This document shows, in pieces, positions 7,773 to 16,386 of a DNA stretch of 64,000 bases (position 1 is its first letter; every line of letters begins with the position of its first letter). Below the pieces are notes generated by a model. It saw only the letters and a program-made list of their open reading frames with translations, made no database searches and was not told the origin of the DNA. The translations under genes and the position numbers were made by a program. This stretch comes from Rubrivirga marina (GTDB lineage: Bacteria > Bacteroidota > Rhodothermia > Rhodothermales > Rubricoccaceae). The stretch is from NCBI RefSeq assembly GCF_002283365.1, contig NZ_MQWD01000001.1:2823749-2887748 (forward strand), read 5' to 3'.

Positions 7773-8618
7773 TCAATTGCCCCGCCGAAAGACTTGGATC
7801 AAGCGCTTCCAGGTCGGCCAAGCGTGGTGAGGTTTCTTCTTTCCGCCGTAGGTATTCCTTCTCTCAGTTGATGGTGCCGCAGAAGGGGCGGACTCTATAG
7901 CCTCCGCTTCATCTGGGCCGTTGATCTCGTTGAATAGTTGGTATGCTGTTTGGTCGAATACGTTTATTGACCTGAGGGAGCCAACTGGAATGATCACTTC
8001 AAAGTCCCCTCTGGTCATATTGTTGAATCGACTGGCTTCGTGGTCGACGTTGAGCAGAACCTGTGTGTAATCAGTGGTTAGTTGTAAAATATGTGTTTTT
8101 GGATCGCGATATCCGCTCACTGACGGGATGAGCGTGATGTATCGCCTTTCTTGTGCTGGATCAACTGGTGCCGACACATAGCCAATGTAGACCTTGCCCG
8201 AATCCATGGTGATGGATACCTGCCACTTGTTATCTATGGCACGGTCTAGCAATACCTCCAGGCGGTCGCCATCGCTTTTCACGACCTCGCGGTGTCGCTC
8301 CTCTGCGTCCATTCGTGGGTTGAGGATTTCAGGTGCGGCTAGTCCAAGTGCCAGCGATAGCAACCCGCTACCAGCAAAAGGGAAAGGCACATACCACCTC
8401 CACGATGCACCTAGCCATCCTCCTAGGTGCTCAATGTCGAACCACACTATTGCGCGAGTGAGAGTCCAAGCTGTCGCGATCAGGCCGACGCCAACTAGCG
8501 CGGACAAGAAAACCAATCGCTGGCCAGACTCCCTTTTGACGTACGGTCGCGTGTAATGCCAACGGCTGACGAACCAAAATCCCCCCAGTAAGGGGAGTAG
8601 CAGCACGTTGTATGGCAT
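7773..8618 (-). CDS. Membrane protein of unknown function with a cytosolic beta-rich domain
   Basis: A 281-aa protein with three predicted membrane segments near the N-terminus (YNVLLLPLLGGFWFVSRW; LVFLSALVGVGLIATAWTL; FPFAGSGLLSLALGLAAP). A soluble domain of about 170 residues follows (KWQVSITMDSGKVYIGYV, RRYITLIPSVSGYRD, THILQLTTDYTQVLLNVD). The alternating strands with SGKVYIGYV recall a small barrel that could bind a nucleotide or RNA, but I assign no family. It follows the 69-aa gene by 21 bp and probably forms an operon with it. Its codons are more A+T-rich than its neighbours', which marks recent acquisition. Position in an island with a restriction enzyme and recombinase makes a defence role possible, not shown. 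Confidence 0.75.
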   Translation of the reverse strand: MPYNVLLLPLLGGFWFVSRWHYTRPYVKRESGQRLVFLSALVGVGLIATAWTLTRAIVWFDIEHLGGWLGASWRWYVPFPFAGSGLLSLALGLAAPEILNPRMDAEERHREVVKSDGDRLEVLLDRAIDNKWQVSITMDSGKVYIGYVSAPVDPAQERRYITLIPSVSGYRDPKTHILQLTTDYTQVLLNVDHEASRFNNMTRGDFEVIIPVGSLRSINVFDQTAYQLFNEINGPDEAEAIESAPSAAPSTERRNTYGGKKKPHHAWPTWKRLIQVFRRGN

Positions 8619-8639
8619 CGGCTAGGCTCGACTACGCCT

Positions 8640-8849
8640 TCACTTTGTGAGTCGGCGGCGTACGAGTCGTCGCGGGCGAACGCGCTTTGCTTTCGAAGCC
8701 TTGACAAGACGTCCCATTTGGGCAAGAGCGCCCCTGACTTGGGGGTCATCTAGATAGTACCCAGGCTCAACGTAGAGCACGCCTGAGCTCGTCAGGCGCA
8801 CCCCAGGGTCGTGCTTGTGCTCTGAGGCTTTTCCTTTTGTCGAGCTCAT
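8640..8849 (-). CDS. Small basic hypothetical protein, partner of the membrane protein
   Basis: A 69-aa protein starting MSSTKGKASEHKHDPGVRLT, with a central SSGVLYVEPGYYLDDPQV motif and a strongly basic C-terminus (KASKAKRVRPRRLVRRRLTK) that could contact nucleic acid or membrane. It lies 21 bp upstream of the three-helix membrane protein on the same strand, with the same A+T-richer composition. No family recognised. The predicted order, small soluble protein then membrane protein, is seen here only. Confidence 0.55.
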   Translation of the reverse strand: MSSTKGKASEHKHDPGVRLTSSGVLYVEPGYYLDDPQVRGALAQMGRLVKASKAKRVRPRRLVRRRLTK

Positions 8850-9438
8850 TTTGTCAGAGCGCCATGTGGCCAGTTCTGGCGCTGGTTTCCCATAATTGAA
8901 CGCTGCTTCCAGCGTTTCAGTGCCATGAATGTACTCCGCTCCTCGGTATCGGTTGCTCCCAAGCCCGAAGCAGGAGGATGGAGCCGCCAGTCTGGTGTTG
9001 GCAGCGCACTAGCGCCAACAGAACCTCCTGTACCGGGAATGCAGAAGCTGTGTCCCGCCCCTTTGGGAGGCAGAGGGGACGTCCGAGAATGAGGTCGTAG
9101 AGAGTTGGAAGCCTGAAAGGGATATGCCTACGTGACTGGGTCGCTACCGGGGAACGGGCCTCTCGTATCCGGCAAGTGGGTCCAGCAAGGTCACAGGGAC
9201 TAGCGGGGCCAACGCCGCTAGTTGCTCCATCTCGGCTACGAAGCGGTTCGATACCAGACCACTCAGGGGCACCCTCAGAGGGCCGTTGAGAGCGATCTCG
9301 GCGGCCTTTTCTGGTTCCGGTCGGTCCTCCTGAGGACGTCACGGCGCGGGGGCTGCTGGCGTATTGCTGGTGCCCGGTGCCCCACTCGGGGGCCGGTGGA
9401 GGCGCGCTCGCAGCCACCCGCAGAGGCGGGAGCGAGCG
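8850..9438. other. Gene-free stretch at the island's right end
   Basis: No convincing coding frame. It holds a short hairpin (AACGCTG at 8899-8905 with CAGCGTT at 8910-8916), an imperfect palindrome (TGTTGGCAGCGC and GCGCCAACA, 8996-9020), the tRNA-Leu-like segment at 9245-9330, and a small palindrome GTCCTC-CT-GAGGAC (9324-9337). This concentration of symmetric sites just upstream of the tyrosine integrase fits an attachment region. Confidence 0.5.
9245..9330 (+). repeat. Degenerate copy of the tRNA-Leu 3' end and terminator (candidate att site)
   Basis: The same blocks occur in the same order and strand as at 1076-1137. GGTTCGATACCAG (9245-9257) matches the tRNA GGTTCGATTCCAG with one change; GGGCACC ends near 9273; AGAGGGCCG lies at 9277-9285; TCTCGGCGGCC (9296-9306) is identical to 1119-1129; then, after a 16-nt insertion, GGTCCTC resumes. 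It cannot fold as a tRNA because the T-stem no longer pairs. An old attR left when the island entered the tRNA would look like this. Confidence 0.55.
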
Positions 9439-10548
9439 ATGGCAGGACTCCACAAGGACAAGCGGACGGGGATCTACACCGTCCAGTTCTACGACGCGGA
9501 CCGGTCGCCCAAGAGGAAGCAGGTGTCGACGGGGACGCGCGACTTCCGGACGGCGAGGAGGCTCCACAGGCGGTGGGAGGCGGCGTACGCGGAGGGCCGT
9601 TACGACCCGTGGACCGACCCTCCCCCGGAGGCGACCGAGGCGCGGCTGGTCAGGACTGTGACGACCCCCACGCTGGCTGAGGCTCGCGACGCCTTCCTGC
9701 TCAGCAGGTCCCACCTCGCGTCGAACACGAGGCTGAACTACGAGCGGGTCACGCGCTGGTACGTCGAGCACGCGGGGGGCGATCGGCCCATCGCGACTGT
9801 CAACAGCGACTCGGTCACTACGTGGTTGAACACGCGCGATGTGCGGCCGGTATCGAAGGCGAACTACCTCCGGCACCTCCGGGCGTTCGTCCGGTTCTGC
9901 GTCGAGCGCGGCTGGGCGGCCTCGGACGTCACGGACGACGTGGGGTTGGAGCGAGTGCCACGCCAGTTCCCCAAGGCCCTCCGGCCCGACCAGGTCGAGG
10001 CCGTCGCCGCGTACGCCGAGCGTCACTGTCGGGACGGCGAGGAGCGGTCGGCCGCGTGGGCCGCCCAGTTCGTCCGCCTCGGGGCGGAGACGGCGATGAG
10101 GCGGAACGGGCTCCACCTGAGGTGGGACCACGTCGACCTGGAGCGCGGGCACCTCACGGTGGCCTGTACGGACGCGTTCACGTCGAAGTCCGGGGCCGAG
10201 CGCAGGATCCCGTTGTCGTCGCGGGCCGCCTCTGTGCTCGACGATCTCGGAGGCGGGCGGTCGTCGCCATCGGGGTTGGTCCTGGTCGCGGGGCGGGGGA
10301 GGGGCGTTCACCCCGGGACGTGCAGCAAGACGGTCAAGCGGTTCGCCGTGGCCGCGGGCGTCCCGGACCTCACGCCCCACGTCCTCAGGCACTCGTCCGT
10401 CACGTGGCTGATCGAGAGGGGCGTTCCCGTCCCGGTCGTCCAGCGCTTCGCGGGCCACGCCGACGTCGCGACGACGATGCTCTACTGCTCCGTCGCCGAC
10501 GACGTCGCGGGGGACCGGATCCGGTCGGCGCTGGACGGGCCCGGTTGA
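9439..10548 (+). CDS. Tyrosine recombinase / phage-type integrase
   Basis: A 369-aa protein that should catalyse strand exchange between att sites. An N-terminal DNA-binding arm (VQFYDADRSPKRKQVSTGTR, residues 16-35) and a core-binding domain (about 78-160) precede the catalytic domain. The active site is complete: Arg221 (ETAMRRNG), Lys250 (FTSKSG), His314 and Arg317 (HVLRHSS), His340 (FAGH) and nucleophile Tyr349 (MLYC). ATG 9439 is chosen over an in-frame ATG at 9364 because the extension is arginine-rich filler and GGCGGGAG precedes 9439. It converges on umuC. A fragment of a paralogue lies at 29188-29307. Confidence 0.93.
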   Translation: MAGLHKDKRTGIYTVQFYDADRSPKRKQVSTGTRDFRTARRLHRRWEAAYAEGRYDPWTDPPPEATEARLVRTVTTPTLAEARDAFLLSRSHLASNTRLNYERVTRWYVEHAGGDRPIATVNSDSVTTWLNTRDVRPVSKANYLRHLRAFVRFCVERGWAASDVTDDVGLERVPRQFPKALRPDQVEAVAAYAERHCRDGEERSAAWAAQFVRLGAETAMRRNGLHLRWDHVDLERGHLTVACTDAFTSKSGAERRIPLSSRAASVLDDLGGGRSSPSGLVLVAGRGRGVHPGTCSKTVKRFAVAAGVPDLTPHVLRHSSVTWLIERGVPVPVVQRFAGHADVATTMLYCSVADDVAGDRIRSALDGPG

Positions 10549-10598
10549 GTTGTCCCTCTACGACCGAGGGCGTCTGAGGTCGTCGTGTTATTCGCCCT

Positions 10599-11987
10599 TC
10601 ATGCCCGGACGGCAGCGATCTCTCCCCACCGCGTCGTGTAGCGCGGGCTCATCCGCTCCCTTCGCATCTCCCACTGCGGCGCCCCGGCCGCCCCGTCCCG
10701 CGCCTTTCTGAGCGCGCTCAGCGGTCCCATCGCCGCGAACGCGACGGCCCGCCGCCCGAACCGCCGGTTGCACGCGTCGACCGCGTCCATGAGCCGGCCC
10801 TGCGCCGCCGTCCACTCCGGCGTCCGCTCGTCGGCCCCGAACAGTGCGCCCTGCTCCGTCCCCACCGGCCGGAGTTCATTGAGGATCACGCCGGCCTTCC
10901 GGTACCTGTAGGTCCGGCCCTGCGCGTCGGCCGCGACGAACGCCTCGCCCAGCGCGAGCATCGCGGCCCGGATGAGGTCGGGCGTCCGGGCCGAGGCGAC
11001 CGTCAGGTCGCGCTCGACCCAGCCCGTCCGGTGTGGCCCCTGGCCAAAGCCCTTCGTCGTGCAGAACGCGCCGACCCGGCCGGCCACGAGCCCCTCGCGC
11101 CGGAGCTTCTCCGCCGCCCGCGCCGCGTGCGTCGCCACGGCCTGGCGAACCACGTCGACGTCCTCGACCGGCTCGCCGAAGGAGCGGGAGCGGACCATCG
11201 TCTTCCGCTCGACCGGGCCGTCCCCGTCGCGGACGCACGCCGTCCCCCGGAGCTCGTGGACCGTCCTCAGGAGGACGACGTTGAACCGGCTCCGGATCAC
11301 GGCGTCGGGCGCCCCGGCGAGCTTTGCCGCCGTCGAGAACCCGAGGTCGCGGAGCCGCTGACCCCACCGCCGCCCGACGCCCCACACGTCGCCGACGTCG
11401 AGCGAGGCCAGGAACGCCTCGCGGTCGGGGTGGCCCCAGAGGCAGACGACGGGCTCGCCGCCGGCCTTCAGGAGCGTCCGGGCGTACTCGCTCGCCGCCT
11501 TCGCGAGCGTCTTCGTCTCGGCCACGCTCACGCGGACGGGGACCCCTGTCCACCGGAGCACGCGGCGCCGGATCTCGCGGGCGGTCGCTTCCATGTGCTC
11601 GCGGAGCGCGTCGCCGGTCCGCCCGCCCGTCGGGAGGTGGACGAACGCCTCGTCAATGCTGTAGGGGACGACATGGGGCGAGACGGAGAGGAGCGTGTCC
11701 ATGACCCGCCGGCTCATGTCCCCGTAGAGCGTGTAGTTCGAGCTGTAGACCCGCGCGCCCATGTCGGCCAGCTCGCGTCGGCACTTGAAGAACGGCTCGC
11801 CCATCCGGACCCCGGCGTCCTTCACCTCCTGGCTCCGGGCGATGACGCACCCGTCGTTGTTCGAGAGGACGGCGACGGGGAGGCCGTCGAGCGAGGGGTC
11901 GAAGACCCGCTCGCACGAGACGTAGAACGCGGAGCAGTCGACGAGGGCGACGAGCCGACGGAGCGGGACGACGGACGCTGGGGACAC
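10599..11987 (-). CDS. umuC: Y-family DNA polymerase, UmuC subunit (orphan)
   Basis: A 462-aa error-prone polymerase of the Pol V type, used to copy past DNA lesions. The N-terminus has LVALVDCSAFYVSCERVF with metal-binding Asp17, then SNNDGCVIARSQEVKDAGV, and SIDEAF (Asp112, Glu113) completes the acidic site. Little-finger and C-terminal UmuC regions follow (GWVERDLTVAS, GRTYRYRKAGVIL). I favour GTG 11987 because the fused relative at 19556 begins MSPRRLVAL at the equivalent place; ATG 12077 would add 30 unalignable residues. No intact umuD lies upstream, although UmuC normally needs UmuD'. Every umuD-like sequence in this window is broken. Fragments of this gene recur at 15305, 19500 and 25480. 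Confidence 0.92.
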   Translation of the reverse strand: MSPASVVPLRRLVALVDCSAFYVSCERVFDPSLDGLPVAVLSNNDGCVIARSQEVKDAGVRMGEPFFKCRRELADMGARVYSSNYTLYGDMSRRVMDTLLSVSPHVVPYSIDEAFVHLPTGGRTGDALREHMEATAREIRRRVLRWTGVPVRVSVAETKTLAKAASEYARTLLKAGGEPVVCLWGHPDREAFLASLDVGDVWGVGRRWGQRLRDLGFSTAAKLAGAPDAVIRSRFNVVLLRTVHELRGTACVRDGDGPVERKTMVRSRSFGEPVEDVDVVRQAVATHAARAAEKLRREGLVAGRVGAFCTTKGFGQGPHRTGWVERDLTVASARTPDLIRAAMLALGEAFVAADAQGRTYRYRKAGVILNELRPVGTEQGALFGADERTPEWTAAQGRLMDAVDACNRRFGRRAVAFAAMGPLSALRKARDGAAGAPQWEMRRERMSPRYTTRWGEIAAVRA

Positions 11988-12087
11988 GAGGCGGGTCGGT
12001 GGAACTGGGAAAGAGGCTCCCCGCCCTGCCAACCCCCGTGTCACCGGCCCCGTCGGCGCCCGATGCGACGACCTCACAGTCGCCCCC

Positions 12088-13356
12088 TCAGCCCTCCAGC
12101 CCGAACCGGTTGGGGTACACGACGAGCTCGCTCCCGAAGCCGTGCCGCCCCACGAGGTCCGGCCGGCCGTCCTCGTCGAGGTCGGCCGCGAGGACGACGA
12201 CGAGCGGCGCGACGAACGGGCCCCCAGGGAGCTCCCGCCCCTCGTACGCCGGCGGCGCCCCGCGCCCCGCCGTGTTCACGAGGAGCGCCGCGACCCCGAT
12301 CCCGGTCACCACGACGTCGACGTCGCCGTCCCCGTCGAAGTCCGCCGCGGCCAGACCGTTGACCTCGGCCGAGGGGTCGTCCGAGACCGCGAGCACGGTC
12401 GACGTGAACTGGCCGGACCCGTCATTGACGAGCGCGGCGACCTCGGGCGGCCTCGGCGTCGGGGCTTCGGGCGCGACGACGAGGTCGGTGTCCCCGTCGC
12501 CGTCGAGGTCCGCCGCCGCCATCGACAGCGAGGCGGTCGAGGGCACGAGGGCGGGCACGACGCGCTGGCTCGCGACCCGGAGAGGGGCCCCGGCCCCGAA
12601 CGTCGCGAGCGTCAGCCCGGCCGCCGACCCGTGGACGACGTCGTCGCGCCCGTCCCCGTCGAAGTCGGCCACGGCCAGCCCACGTACGCTGTACTCGCCG
12701 TGCTCGGTGGCCGGGCGGAGCCGGACGCGCGTGGGCCCGACGGTGGCCGGGCGGGACCCGACACGCGCGGGCCCGACCTCGCCGGTATCGAAGGCGTCGG
12801 CCGCCCCGAAGTACCGGGCTGAAACGACCTCGGGCCGCCCGTCGCCGTCGAGGTCGCCCACGGCGACGAGGCCGACCGGGTCGGCCCCCCCGAGCACGTC
12901 GACCCGCCAGCTCTCGGCGAGGGCGAACCGTCCGGACCCGTCGTTCGAGAGGAGGTCGACGGCGCCGGCCGAGCCCCCGCCGGCCACGACCGCGTCGGGG
13001 TCGCCGTCGCCGTCGAGATCGGCGAGGGCGGCGGAGACCCAGCAACACGCGTCGCGGTTGGAGGCGGTCGAGGGGAGGACTCGGAACGACAGGGCGTCGG
13101 GGCCGGCGTCCGCGAGGGCCGCGTAGAGCGTCGGGAGGCTCTCGCCGCTCGGGGTCTGGGGCGTCGCGACGACGAGGTCGGCCCGGCCGTCGCCGTCGAC
13201 GTCGCCGACGGCGGGCCCCGGCCTCGGGACCCCGTCCACGCCGACGGCGACGGCCGGCCCGAACGAAATCTCGGGAGGGGGATCGGAGGGCCCCCCGGTG
13301 TCGCACGCCGAGAGGGCGGCGAGCGCGGCGAGGGCGGACGCGAGGGGTCGGGTCAT
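12088..13356 (-). CDS. FG-GAP/VCBS-repeat lipoprotein
   Basis: A 422-aa secreted protein with a lipoprotein signal peptide (LASALAALAALSAC, lipobox LSAC). At least seven calcium-binding FG-GAP loops follow: DVDGDGRADLV, DLDGDGDPDAV, DLDGDGRPEVV, DFDGDGRDDVV, DLDGDGDTDLV, DFDGDGDVDVV and DLDEDGRPDLV. Such repeats form a beta-propeller on the cell surface, often for adhesion or polymer binding; the ligand is unknown. ATG 13356 is chosen because it starts the signal peptide. The open frame continues upstream into a umuD remnant in the same frame, which would give a false longer start at 13575. Confidence 0.88.
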   Translation of the reverse strand: MTRPLASALAALAALSACDTGGPSDPPPEISFGPAVAVGVDGVPRPGPAVGDVDGDGRADLVVATPQTPSGESLPTLYAALADAGPDALSFRVLPSTASNRDACCWVSAALADLDGDGDPDAVVAGGGSAGAVDLLSNDGSGRFALAESWRVDVLGGADPVGLVAVGDLDGDGRPEVVSARYFGAADAFDTGEVGPARVGSRPATVGPTRVRLRPATEHGEYSVRGLAVADFDGDGRDDVVHGSAAGLTLATFGAGAPLRVASQRVVPALVPSTASLSMAAADLDGDGDTDLVVAPEAPTPRPPEVAALVNDGSGQFTSTVLAVSDDPSAEVNGLAAADFDGDGDVDVVVTGIGVAALLVNTAGRGAPPAYEGRELPGGPFVAPLVVVLAADLDEDGRPDLVGRHGFGSELVVYPNRFGLEG

Positions 13357-13429
13357 GGGCGCCGAAGGTAGGCGTTCCCGCCCGAGGATCAAGGGGCGAA
13401 TCCGTGGACGTCCACGTCCCGAACGGCGC

Positions 13430-13556
13430 TCACGCGGCCACCCGCCGGAGCCCCCTCCCGGACGGGAGGTGGAACCCGGCGAGATCACCCGGTCGCCCCG
13501 GCGCACGGACCGCTTCACGGTCGGCTCGCCGTCGACGGCGGCCACGGCGGTCCTCC
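13430..13556 (-). pseudogene. umuD: umuD C-terminal remnant with internal deletion
   Basis: One frame reads VAAVDGEPTVKRSVRRGDRV, the UmuD segment with the catalytic Lys. After a deletion of about 30 codons and a frame change, GFHLPSGRGLRRVAA appears, the same tail as in the copies at 19266 and 28626. No serine of the Ser-Lys protease pair is present. It lies directly upstream of the FG-GAP lipoprotein gene. Confidence 0.75.
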
Positions 13557-13599
13557 CCGTCGCCCGCGTGCTCACCCCGCGACCCCGAGTCGGCCCCCA

Positions 13600-14103
13600 C
13601 TACAGGCGGAAGGCGTGGCGGGTCAACCCGCCCAGCGCGTGGTGGTGCCGCACGGCGGTGACGATCGCGTCGTCGGCGACCGACCGGTCGAGGTCCCCGA
13701 GGCCGACGTGGCGATCGCCGGGCAACAGCGCCCCGGACCGGGGCTCCCGCCGGCTCGACGGGGGCCGCCCCCGATCCGGGACGAGACGGACGGAGACCCC
13801 GCCGAGGTCGACGGAGAACACGACCCCGGTCGCGCCGATGAAGAGGCCGCCGTGGGAGGTCCCGACCCCGACCGTCGTCCCGAGGACGCCGCCGTCCCTC
13901 GACGGGCCGGCCGCCTTGGCCGCCAGTCCCCGCGTCGCGAGGACGGTGTCGGCCTCGAACACGGCGGGGACGAGGTGCCCGCGGTACCACTCGAGGAAGG
14001 CCCGCTCGACCCGGCCCTCGCCGGCGGCCTCGGGCCCTCGCCAGCGGTCGGCGCCTCGCCGCTCTCCGAGGGCCGCGTGCAGTCGGCACGTGAGGTCGTT
14101 CAT
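13600..14103 (-). CDS. Hypothetical protein
   Basis: A 167-aa protein with no recognised domain and no signal peptide. Codons are consistently G/C-ending along the whole frame, and an ordered beginning (MNDLTCRLHAALGERRGAD, FLEWYRGHLVPAVFEADTV) supports coding. The middle is glycine-rich with short strands (GTSHGGLFIGATGVVFSVDL). The C-terminal third is rich in Arg, Asp and His. It lies just upstream of a umuD remnant on the same strand. The competing + strand frames have arginine/proline-rich low-complexity composition. Confidence 0.5.
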   Translation of the reverse strand: MNDLTCRLHAALGERRGADRWRGPEAAGEGRVERAFLEWYRGHLVPAVFEADTVLATRGLAAKAAGPSRDGGVLGTTVGVGTSHGGLFIGATGVVFSVDLGGVSVRLVPDRGRPPSSRREPRSGALLPGDRHVGLGDLDRSVADDAIVTAVRHHHALGGLTRHAFRL

Positions 14104-15304
14104 GGTGCGCTCAGGGGTCCGGGTGGGGGCACGAGTCCGTGGGCGCCGGGGGAGGCCCGGCCCGCCGTCGACGTTAGGGCCGGCTCGGGGGCCGGCGGAT
14201 GGTGCGGGGGGACGAGCCGGTGCCGTCGCCTCGACCTACGGGTCCGCCGCCGGTTCGGCCTCCGGGCGTCTCGGCGGCTGCCCCCTCGGGGGGCCGCCCC
14301 CTTAGGAGGCCGCCCCCACGTCCCCCACCGCCGGCCCTATTGACGGCCTCCCCGGTCCCTCCCGATCCCGGCGCGGCGTCCGAGCGCCCACTCCGAGTCC
14401 GCCGCCCGCGGCCCGTGCCGATTCGAGGCCCCCGGGTCGTTCCCTGAGCACCCGCTCCTGACCCCTGACCGGCGGGCTCGTCACCGCGGCCCGGTCTCCA
14501 CACCCGTGGAGGCCGGGCCTCTCTCGTATCCGACCGCGACGTGCGTCCCGTCGGCCTTCCACCCACGGCGAACACGCGTTCGCCCCAGCCTGCGCCGAGG
14601 GGCGCACGCCATGACCCCACTCCCATCCCAGGCCGAGGTCCGCCCTGCCGACACGCTGGTCGCCCCGTCCGTCGTCGTCGTGAAGGGGCCAGGGTGTGCC
14701 ACGGCGCTCCCTCAGGGAGGCCTTCGTCGCCGACGGACTGCCAGCGCACCGAGTGAGGGAGACAGGTAGTGGGGCCAGGGCCCAGGGGCGACGGGGGGTA
14801 CCGTCGAGACCCTCAGTTCCGATTGACGATCGGGAGGGCCCGATCTGCCGGCTCGATCAGCGCACGGCGGTCGAGCCGGTGCTCCGGGCCGGGCGCGGCC
14901 GCCCGCCCCGCGAGGCTCCAGGCCGTCGACCCCGCGGCGGAGGCCAGGGCGAGCTCGACGCGAGCGTGGTTGTAGAGCCTTCGGTCGGGCCGATTCGGGG
15001 GGCGGGGCATGAGCGCGATAGCTAAGACGTTCCCCTAGAATCGGCTGGTGTCTCCAGACCTTGAGCCGGTGTCCGCGGTCTCGTCCGCAGACGCGCGCCC
15101 CGCCAGACGGAGCCGACGGGCCTAGTCGACGTCGATCCCGGGCGTGAGCGGCCGGCGCGTTGTCGGCCGTCGGGTAGACCCGCGCGGAGCCGAGGTTGTG
15201 GAGGGGATCGCGGTTCGTGGGTCCGCCTCGGCGGGTCCGTGCGCAGACCCATCGAGGCGGAAGGAGGTAGGCCTCGGCGTGGGACGCGGTCACGGCCTCG
15301 GCGG
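14104..15304. other. Long stretch without an intact gene
   Basis: Several short open frames exist on both strands, but none has a recognisable domain and most are Arg/Pro/Gly-rich, as expected of non-coding G+C-rich DNA. One clear structure is a terminator-like hairpin, CCGGTCTCCAC at 14491-14501 pairing with GTGGAGGCCGG at 14506-14516. The stretch ends in a umuC fragment, so it is probably debris of mobile DNA. Confidence 0.5.
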
Positions 15305-15449
15305 CCGGAGCTCGCGGAGGACGACGCCGGCCTGGCCGGCCCCGATCGCCGGCCGCGACGAACGCCTCGCCCAACGCGAGCATCGCGGCCCGGATGAGGT
15401 CGGGCGTCAGGGCCGAGGCGACCGCGAGATCGCGTTCGACCCACCCCAA
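15305..15449 (-). pseudogene. umuC: umuC C-terminal fragment
   Basis: GWVERDLAVASALTPDLIRA, continuing AMLALGEAFVAAG, matches the intact UmuC nearly residue for residue (GWVERDLTVASARTPDLIRA). At DNA level the match continues with small gaps to about 15305 (CGGAGCTCGCGGAGGACG against the intact CGGAGTTCATTGAGGATC). Both ends are cut off abruptly. About 48 codons remain. Confidence 0.8.
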
Positions 15450-15823
15450 AAGCGTCTAGCCCGAAAGCTTTGGACGGTTGAAGGCCCACTCCTGGCCGGC
15501 CTCTGTGCCTACGCGTGGCGCTTGCATGAGGCCCGCCGCGCCACTGCCGAAGTGAGGGGCCGGGCTGTCGCGCCACGTGGCCGCCTCGGCCAGCCCAATG
15601 ATTGGCCGGGACAGAGCCGCCGCGAGCTAGGGGCACGAGCGCAGCGTGGGACCACCGGCCGGCAGGGCCTCCCCTCTGCCCCCACCTCCGAATGGGTGGA
15701 ACGACCCATGACATCGCCCTCTGTGTGGGAGAGAATGGGTTCGGTGCCTGCTGCGCCCCTGCCCGCAAACCCTCCCAACGCCTCTCCCTTGGACCCGAGC
15801 TCCCCACGCCCACTCGCTCAGAC
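15450..15823. other. Gene-free stretch before the phospholipase operon
   Basis: No complete gene. A short + strand frame (about 15480-15650: TVEGPLLAGLCAYAWRLHEA, continuing RRATAEVRG) faintly recalls small terminase subunits of phages, but it is too short to assign. The last 100 bp should hold the promoter and leader of the operon starting at 15824; I see no clear promoter motif. Confidence 0.35.
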
Positions 15824-16375
15824 ATGACCCACCGACTCGACCGCTTCGCCCGCGCGCTCGGCGCCTCCGAGCAGAGCGTGACCCGCGCCCTCCCGGGCGT
15901 CCTCGGTGCCTGGCTCAGCCTCACTCCCGAGCCGGCCGTGGCCGCGCCCGCCCTTACCTGCGAGCCCGTTCCTGCCGACGGCCATTGCCCCCCGACGCGG
16001 CTCAAGCAGGGCAAGCCGGGCAACGTCCCGACGCACAACGGCTGCGGCGCCGAGGGCGGCTCGATCCCGGTCCCGCAAGGGTTCGGGAGCGCCGCCTTCA
16101 CGCCCGCCTGCAACCAGCACGACCACTGCTACGAGAACTGCTCGATGTCGCAGGCCGAGTGCGACGACGACTTCTTCGGCGGGATGGTCCACTCGTGCGA
16201 GCAGGCATACGCCGGCACGCTCCACACGCTCACACGCGGGTGGTGCATGAACACGGCCGTGGCCTACTGGCAGGCCGTCGCGCAGGGCGGGGCGCCCGCG
16301 TGGGCCGCCGCTCAGGTCAAGGCCTGCGAGTGCTGCGAGGGCGGCGGCTGCGGCCGCGAGTCCGGCCGCTGCTGA
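15824..16375 (+). CDS. Secreted phospholipase A2-like protein, cysteine-rich
   Basis: A 183-aa exported protein likely to hydrolyse the sn-2 ester of phospholipids outside the cytoplasm. The PLA2 active-site signature is clear: ACNQHDHCYENC with His99 and Asp100, framed by paired cysteines. It has 14 cysteines after residue 45, implying up to seven disulfides. The N-terminus (MTHRLDRFARALGAS, then VLGAWLSLTPEPAVAA) resembles the leader of the third gene (MTTRLDTLARTLGAS) but lacks its twin arginine. ATG 15824 is chosen because it begins this leader. It is the first gene of a tight operon, 11 bp before a MauE/thioredoxin protein that probably forms its disulfides. The calcium-binding loop is not obvious, so activity is unproven. 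Confidence 0.82.
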   Translation: MTHRLDRFARALGASEQSVTRALPGVLGAWLSLTPEPAVAAPALTCEPVPADGHCPPTRLKQGKPGNVPTHNGCGAEGGSIPVPQGFGSAAFTPACNQHDHCYENCSMSQAECDDDFFGGMVHSCEQAYAGTLHTLTRGWCMNTAVAYWQAVAQGGAPAWAAAQVKACECCEGGGCGRESGRC

Positions 16376-16386
16376 GCCCCACGCCC

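Noticed and set aside
9245-9275. A second tRNA gene
   Set aside because: The T-loop string GGTTCGATACC is present but its stem does not pair and no D-arm or anticodon arm precedes it.
8917-10458. Minus-strand open frame of 513 codons
   Set aside because: Mostly antisense to the tyrosine integrase, which has a complete catalytic set. No recognisable domain.
14481-14769. Several short overlapping open frames on both strands
   Set aside because: None has a ribosome site, consistent codon bias or domain; they compete with each other over the same bases.
15480-15660. Possible phage small terminase fragment (GLCAYAWRLHEARR)
   Set aside because: The resemblance is a short string only, with no start or flanking phage genes.
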